A stretch of DNA of 64,000 nt from Selenomonadales bacterium (GTDB taxonomy: Bacteria; Bacillota; Negativicutes; Sporomusales; UBA7701): assembly GCA_018434945.1 (NCBI GenBank), contig JAHDOI010000018.1, positions 62,001 through 126,000 on the forward strand, given 5' to 3'. The notes beneath the pieces are model-generated. The model was not told where the DNA came from, searched no databases, and was given only the letters and a program-made list of their open reading frames with translations. Shown piece by piece: positions 60,919 through 64,000 of the stretch (its first letter is position 1; each line of letters begins with the position of its first letter). The translations under genes and the position numbers were made by a program.

Positions 60919-61428
60919 TTATTTCTTCAAGAGAGCCAGTATCTGCCGGCAGAATTCCGGCAGGTCGGCCGGGGTCCTCGATGTGACGATTCCGGCGTCG
61001 ATTATCGCCGGCAGGTCGTGGTAGATGGCGCCGGCGTTGAGGATGTCGGTGAGAACCGATTTGTAGCAGGTGACGTTGAGACCGCGGACGATGTCGGCTT
61101 CGATGAGCATCTGCGGGCCGTGGCAGATGGCGCCGATGACGAGTTTGCGTTCGTGGGCGGCTTTGACGATTTCGACCAGCCCGTCGTTGATCCGCATCCG
61201 GTCGGGGGCCTGGCCGCCGGGGATGATTACGGCGGCGTAAGCGGCGATGTCGACTTCTGCGGGCGACAGCGCGGCGGTAAGCGGGTAGCCGTGTTTGCCT
61301 TTGTATACGGCGCCCTTGGCCGGACCGACTACATCGACGGCGTACCCGGCCTCTTGCATGCGGTAATATGGGTAGATGGCTTCGGCGTCTTCGAAGCCGT
61401 TTTCGACCAGCAATAAGACTTTTTCCAA
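60919..61428 (-). CDS. DJ-1/PfpI family protein
   Basis: Protein of 169 residues with the DJ-1/PfpI fold. The nucleophile-elbow Cys and His are in AICHGPQMLIEA, with the preceding Glu in LLVENGFEDAEAIYP. Members act as peptidase-like, glyoxalase or deglycase proteins; the role here is unknown. First gene of a three-gene unit with the thiamine-binding and copZ-like genes. Confidence 0.92.
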   Translation of the reverse strand: MEKVLLLVENGFEDAEAIYPYYRMQEAGYAVDVVGPAKGAVYKGKHGYPLTAALSPAEVDIAAYAAVIIPGGQAPDRMRINDGLVEIVKAAHERKLVIGAICHGPQMLIEADIVRGLNVTCYKSVLTDILNAGAIYHDLPAIIDAGIVTSRTPADLPEFCRQILALLKK

Positions 61429-61484
61429 GATATTCCCGCCTTTCCCATGTCTTCTTGCCTAATTATTATTTCTTACCAGGACAG

Positions 61485-61520
61485 GAAAAAACCTGCCGGC
61501 GGGACCAGGCAGTTTTTTTT
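61485..61520. terminator. Terminator between GH18 gene and PfpI operon
   Basis: CTGCC (61493-61497) pairs with GGCAG (61508-61512); T runs of nine (plus) and six (minus) flank the stem. Its main role is ending the GH18 transcript. Confidence 0.65.
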
Positions 61521-61531
61521 TCGCAATTTCT

Positions 61532-62602
61532 TTACTGCTGCTTGGGAAATTTTTGGTCGATGGTCTGCCATATCTCCGGCTGCTCCTGTCCGAGCCGCCA
61601 GATGGCGATGCCGGCCGGGTCGTATTTGGCGACGATATCGAGTTTGGCCGCCGTGCTCCGCTGGTCCTCAAACCAGACTTCGTGGTCGTCGTAGGTGTAG
61701 TGGGGGGCCTGATCCTTCTCGTCGTAAACGATCTTGGCGCCTTTCTGCTCGGCCTTGACGATGGCGTTGGCGTAGGTGACTGTTTCGCCTTCGCCGCCTT
61801 TCTTCCAGTCGTAGCCGTAGGCGCTGATGCCGGCGATTATTTTGTGGGCGCCGCCGCCGTTGTCGATGGCATACTGCAGGTTTTTGTCATACCATTCCAC
61901 GGGCGCGATGGCTCCCGGCTCTGAGGTAGCCCAGTGCCTGTCGTAGAGCATGATTTGGAGGAAGTCGGCGTTTTTGGCGAGCTCGGGGTAGTTGTAGGCT
62001 CCTGAGACGCTCTCATGGACGTCGACCTTCGGGAAGACGGAGATGATGACCGTCTTGTTGATGGCTTTCATTTTCGGGTACAGCTCGGCCATGAAGGCTG
62101 TCAGGTTGTCGCGGTGCTTAGGTGGCAGGAGCTCGAAATCGATGTTGATGCCGTCGTAGTTTTTGTCCTGCACGACTTTGACGATGTTGCCGATTGTTTT
62201 CGTGCGGGTGGCCGGGTCGCCGAGGACGGCGTCGGTGGAACCTGTTTTGTTGGTGACGAGCGGGTACATTTTGAGACCGAGCGATCTGGCTGTGTCGTAG
62301 ACTTGCTGGCTGTCCTTGGTTTCGAGCGTGCCGTCAGGGGTGGCCTTGTACCAGAAGGGGCCGACGGCGGACATGCTTTTGGCAAAGGTTTTCATCGAGG
62401 GGAAGGAGCCGCTTTTTTCAGGGGTACCGGGCCAGGGGTTTTCGTAATAGCCGACAACCATGCGCGGCGGCTTGGTCACCGCCCCAGGCGTGCCGGGCTG
62501 GGGCTTGGGAGCGGGTTTCTTCATGCAGCCCCCGGCCGCGGCGACGGCGACGGCCACGAATATCAGAAGCACGAGGATGGTGATTGTTTTGAAGTACCGC
62601 AT
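61532..62602 (-). CDS. Exported GH18 glycoside hydrolase
   Basis: Protein of 356 residues with a signal peptide and a possible lipid-modified Cys26 (AAAGGCMKK), then a Pro/Lys-rich linker. The GH18 barrel carries the catalytic DGINIDFE motif (Asp150, Asp155, Glu157). Late conserved blocks are YDRHWATSEPG, ISAYGYDW and WFEDQRSTAAKLDI. It resembles the catalytic part of YaaH-like spore cortex enzymes but lacks LysM repeats, so it may act on peptidoglycan. Start ATG 62602, GGAGG nine bases upstream. Confidence 0.9.
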   Translation of the reverse strand: MRYFKTITILVLLIFVAVAVAAAGGCMKKPAPKPQPGTPGAVTKPPRMVVGYYENPWPGTPEKSGSFPSMKTFAKSMSAVGPFWYKATPDGTLETKDSQQVYDTARSLGLKMYPLVTNKTGSTDAVLGDPATRTKTIGNIVKVVQDKNYDGINIDFELLPPKHRDNLTAFMAELYPKMKAINKTVIISVFPKVDVHESVSGAYNYPELAKNADFLQIMLYDRHWATSEPGAIAPVEWYDKNLQYAIDNGGGAHKIIAGISAYGYDWKKGGEGETVTYANAIVKAEQKGAKIVYDEKDQAPHYTYDDHEVWFEDQRSTAAKLDIVAKYDPAGIAIWRLGQEQPEIWQTIDQKFPKQQ

Positions 62603-62970
62603 GTCGCATTCCCTCCGCCTGTAGTTTACCGTTAGTATTGGCGGGGGCGGGTTTCTTATGCGCACCGCATGTTGCCTGCGCTCTGCCGTCTTCACCCGGC
62701 TTGTCCACCCTCTGACGACAGTTTTTCCGGCCGAGGTTGCGGTCCTGCCGATGGTGCGCCGGTGAAAGGTCGTCTGTTTTCCTATCCGATGCCACAGGTC
62801 CACGAATTATTGTCAGAATATTGCCTCCGGGCGAGGAAAATCGTTCTCCTCGCCGTCCAAGATTCGCTGGCGTCGTTTTTTGCCCTTTTTGTTCGACGCG
62901 TTGTGACATCCCGGATGATATAATGATAGTGTAACAATTGCATAGAGTAACGATAGGGAGCGTGGGTACT
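62603..62970 (+). promoter_or_regulatory. Gap with extended -10 promoter
   Basis: This 368-base gap between divergent genes holds TGATATAAT (62916-62924), an extended -10 element 46 bases before the small gene at 62971. The rest (62610-62900) is G+C-rich, and I see no gene or repeat in it. Confidence 0.5.
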
Positions 62971-63246
62971 ATGCAAGAAGACAAGTTCTTTTCCCTACCG
63001 CCACTTGACGGGAGAGCGGTCAAGACTATCGAGGATGCGCTCAGCAGTTCCCCCACAAAGGCGATTTTGCTCGAGATCAACAACGCCCTGTATCACCTAT
63101 CCCGCGACGGACGCTGGTTCAAGTTCTCGCTGCTGACCAAAAAGCGCTCGCCGAAGCGGACGACGATGTTCGCCACTCTGAGCGACCTGTACAACGAGGT
63201 CATGCACGGGCACTCCTGGCGGATCGCCGGTTGCGGCGCGTTCTAG
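62971..63246 (+). CDS. Small conserved-looking protein of unknown function
   Basis: A 91-residue protein with its own promoter, ribosome site (GGGAG ten bases before the ATG) and terminator. It contains LLEINNALYHLSRDGRWFKFSLLTKK, likely one helix and a strand pair, and a basic middle. No family, signal peptide or membrane segment is recognised. Confidence 0.7.
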   Translation: MQEDKFFSLPPLDGRAVKTIEDALSSSPTKAILLEINNALYHLSRDGRWFKFSLLTKKRSPKRTTMFATLSDLYNEVMHGHSWRIAGCGAF

Positions 63247-63258
63247 AGACACAAAAAG

Positions 63259-63288
63259 AAAACCCTCTGCATTGCAGAGGGTTTTTAT
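63259..63288. terminator. Bidirectional terminator
   Basis: AACCCTCTGCA pairs with TGCAGAGGGTT and is flanked by AAAAAGAAA and TTTTTAT. It serves the gene at 62971 and the convergent Nudix gene. Confidence 0.88.
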
Positions 63289-63306
63289 ATTTTGCCTGGG
63301 TACCAA

Positions 63307-63939
63307 CTATAGCGCTCGGCAGATTTCGACGAAGTTATACATCACCCTCGCCGTCAGCCCCCAGATGACGTATTTGCCGTAGCGGTAGAACAGGACGGGG
63401 TAGACGGCGCGGCGGCGCCAGTCGTGAGAGTAGCCGGGGATGAGGTCGGCGGGGAAGCCGGGCAGCGGCCGGGTGGCGACTTCCATTTCGGCGGTGAGCG
63501 GCTCGTTCTCAAGGAAGAAGTTCAGGGGGACGGTGAAGGTCTCGGCCACTTCGCCGGCTTCCGGTCTGATCGCGGCCGGGTCGGCGATGTAGCCGGCGAA
63601 CGGGTGGACGATGACGCCGATGGGGCTGACGAGGTAGTCGAGCGGCCCGAGGAGGCGCAGACCGCCGGGAGGAAGGCCGAGTTCCTCGTACGCTTCCCGG
63701 GCGGCGGCGTGTTGCGGGTCGGGGTCGGCGGGCTCGATCCTGCCGCCGGGGAAGCATATTTCGCCCGGCTGCCAGGCGAGCTGGGCCGCGCGGACTTCGA
63801 AGAGGACGGCGAGTTCGCCGCCCTGCGGCACGAGGGGCACTACGACGGCGGCGGCGAAGTAGTCTGTTTCGTTCTGGATTTTGAGGACGCGCCCGGCGAG
63901 TTTGGTTTCGAGGGCGCGGCATAATTGGTCGGTTTGCAT
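63307..63939 (-). CDS. Nudix hydrolase, CoA pyrophosphatase-like
   Basis: Protein of 210 residues with a complete Nudix box (about 66-89, GRIEPADPDPQHAAAREAYEELGL) preceded by WQPGEICFPGG, the extended motif of CoA-pyrophosphatase (NudL/YeaB) members. It would cleave CoA or a related nucleotide diphosphate to 4'-phosphopantetheine and 3',5'-ADP. GGGAGAG lies six bases before the ATG, 18 bases after the stop of a gene that runs off the window. Confidence 0.9.
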   Translation of the reverse strand: MQTDQLCRALETKLAGRVLKIQNETDYFAAAVVVPLVPQGGELAVLFEVRAAQLAWQPGEICFPGGRIEPADPDPQHAAAREAYEELGLPPGGLRLLGPLDYLVSPIGVIVHPFAGYIADPAAIRPEAGEVAETFTVPLNFFLENEPLTAEMEVATRPLPGFPADLIPGYSHDWRRRAVYPVLFYRYGKYVIWGLTARVMYNFVEICRAL

Positions 63940-63957
63940 TCGCTTCTCTCCCTGAGA

Positions 63958-64000
63958 TCAGGTTTGGCGCCCGGGGCCGGGTTCGTGACGGTGGATGTGG
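63958..64000 (-). CDS. 3' end of a gene entering from the right (partial)
   Basis: The last 43 bases contain an open minus-strand frame ending in TGA at 63958 (RHEPGPGRQT as last residues), 18 bases before the Nudix start. It may be the end of an upstream gene in the same operon. Too short to identify. Confidence 0.3.
   Translation of the reverse strand, partial: HIHRHEPGPGRQT

Overview
The window looks like part of the chromosome of a G+C-rich, endospore-forming, diderm (outer-membrane-bearing) anaerobic Firmicute, most likely a Sporomusaceae-type member of the Negativicutes. This is inferred from CotF-like spore coat proteins lying in the same 64 kb as three outer-membrane-type beta-barrel genes (one broken), a Tat-exported [NiFe] hydrogenase, an NADH-linked [FeFe] hydrogenase, a PerR-type regulator and Firmicute-style gene orders (walJ-htrA-rlmH; an anaerobic siroheme/heme operon). 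No tRNA, rRNA, CRISPR array or transposase was seen.

Layout. 0-10.7 kb: DUF2087 regulator, GIY-YIG protein, Gfo/Idh/MocA oxidoreductase, NAD(P)-binding protein, AzlCD exporter, an ABC-F ATPase behind a leader peptide and attenuator, a frameshifted fabH, prfC and an MFS transporter. 10.9-18 kb is a visibly A+T-richer accessory tract. It holds an operon of a secreted Ig-like protein (with an in-frame UGA), a radical SAM enzyme and a LUD protein, then a 4.2-kb insert with outer-membrane proteins and a Tat-exported metallophosphoesterase. That insert is flanked by two copies of the 3' end of rlmH, the layout produced by SCC-type integration. 18-23 kb: rlmH, htrA, walJ-like MBL protein, phosphohexomutase, DUF389 protein. 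At 23.4 kb lies a peroxiredoxin whose peroxidatic residue is encoded by UGA, a predicted selenocysteine. 24-27.3 kb: exported [NiFe] hydrogenase operon. 27.5-34 kb: small genes, a metallopeptidase, deoC, rubredoxin-like protein and perR, two coat proteins, an HD-GYP protein and a MATE transporter. 34-41.6 kb: tex, a cyclodeaminase-family protein, an FtsA-like protein with a repeat-rich tail, a Crp regulator and a diguanylate cyclase. 42-45.5 kb: NADH-linked [FeFe] hydrogenase operon. 45.9-49.8 kb: secreted protein and a symporter/M20 hydrolase operon. 50-56.7 kb: a tightly overlapping siroheme/heme operon (precorrin-2 dehydrogenase, hemA, hemC, cobA-hemD, hemB, hemL). 56.8-64 kb: PBP2, an LCP protein, small metal and thiamine binding proteins, DJ-1/PfpI, a GH18 lipoprotein and a Nudix hydrolase.

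Working together. The two hydrogenases give the cell a periplasmic and an NADH-coupled cytoplasmic route for H2. PerR, the rubredoxin-like protein and the seleno-peroxiredoxin form an oxidative-stress set. HD-GYP and GGDEF proteins indicate cyclic-di-GMP signalling. At least seven copies of a roughly 120-bp palindromic repeat sit directly behind stop codons across the window. Two genes carry single-base frameshifts in G6 or C6 runs, which may be real mutations, phase variation or assembly errors.
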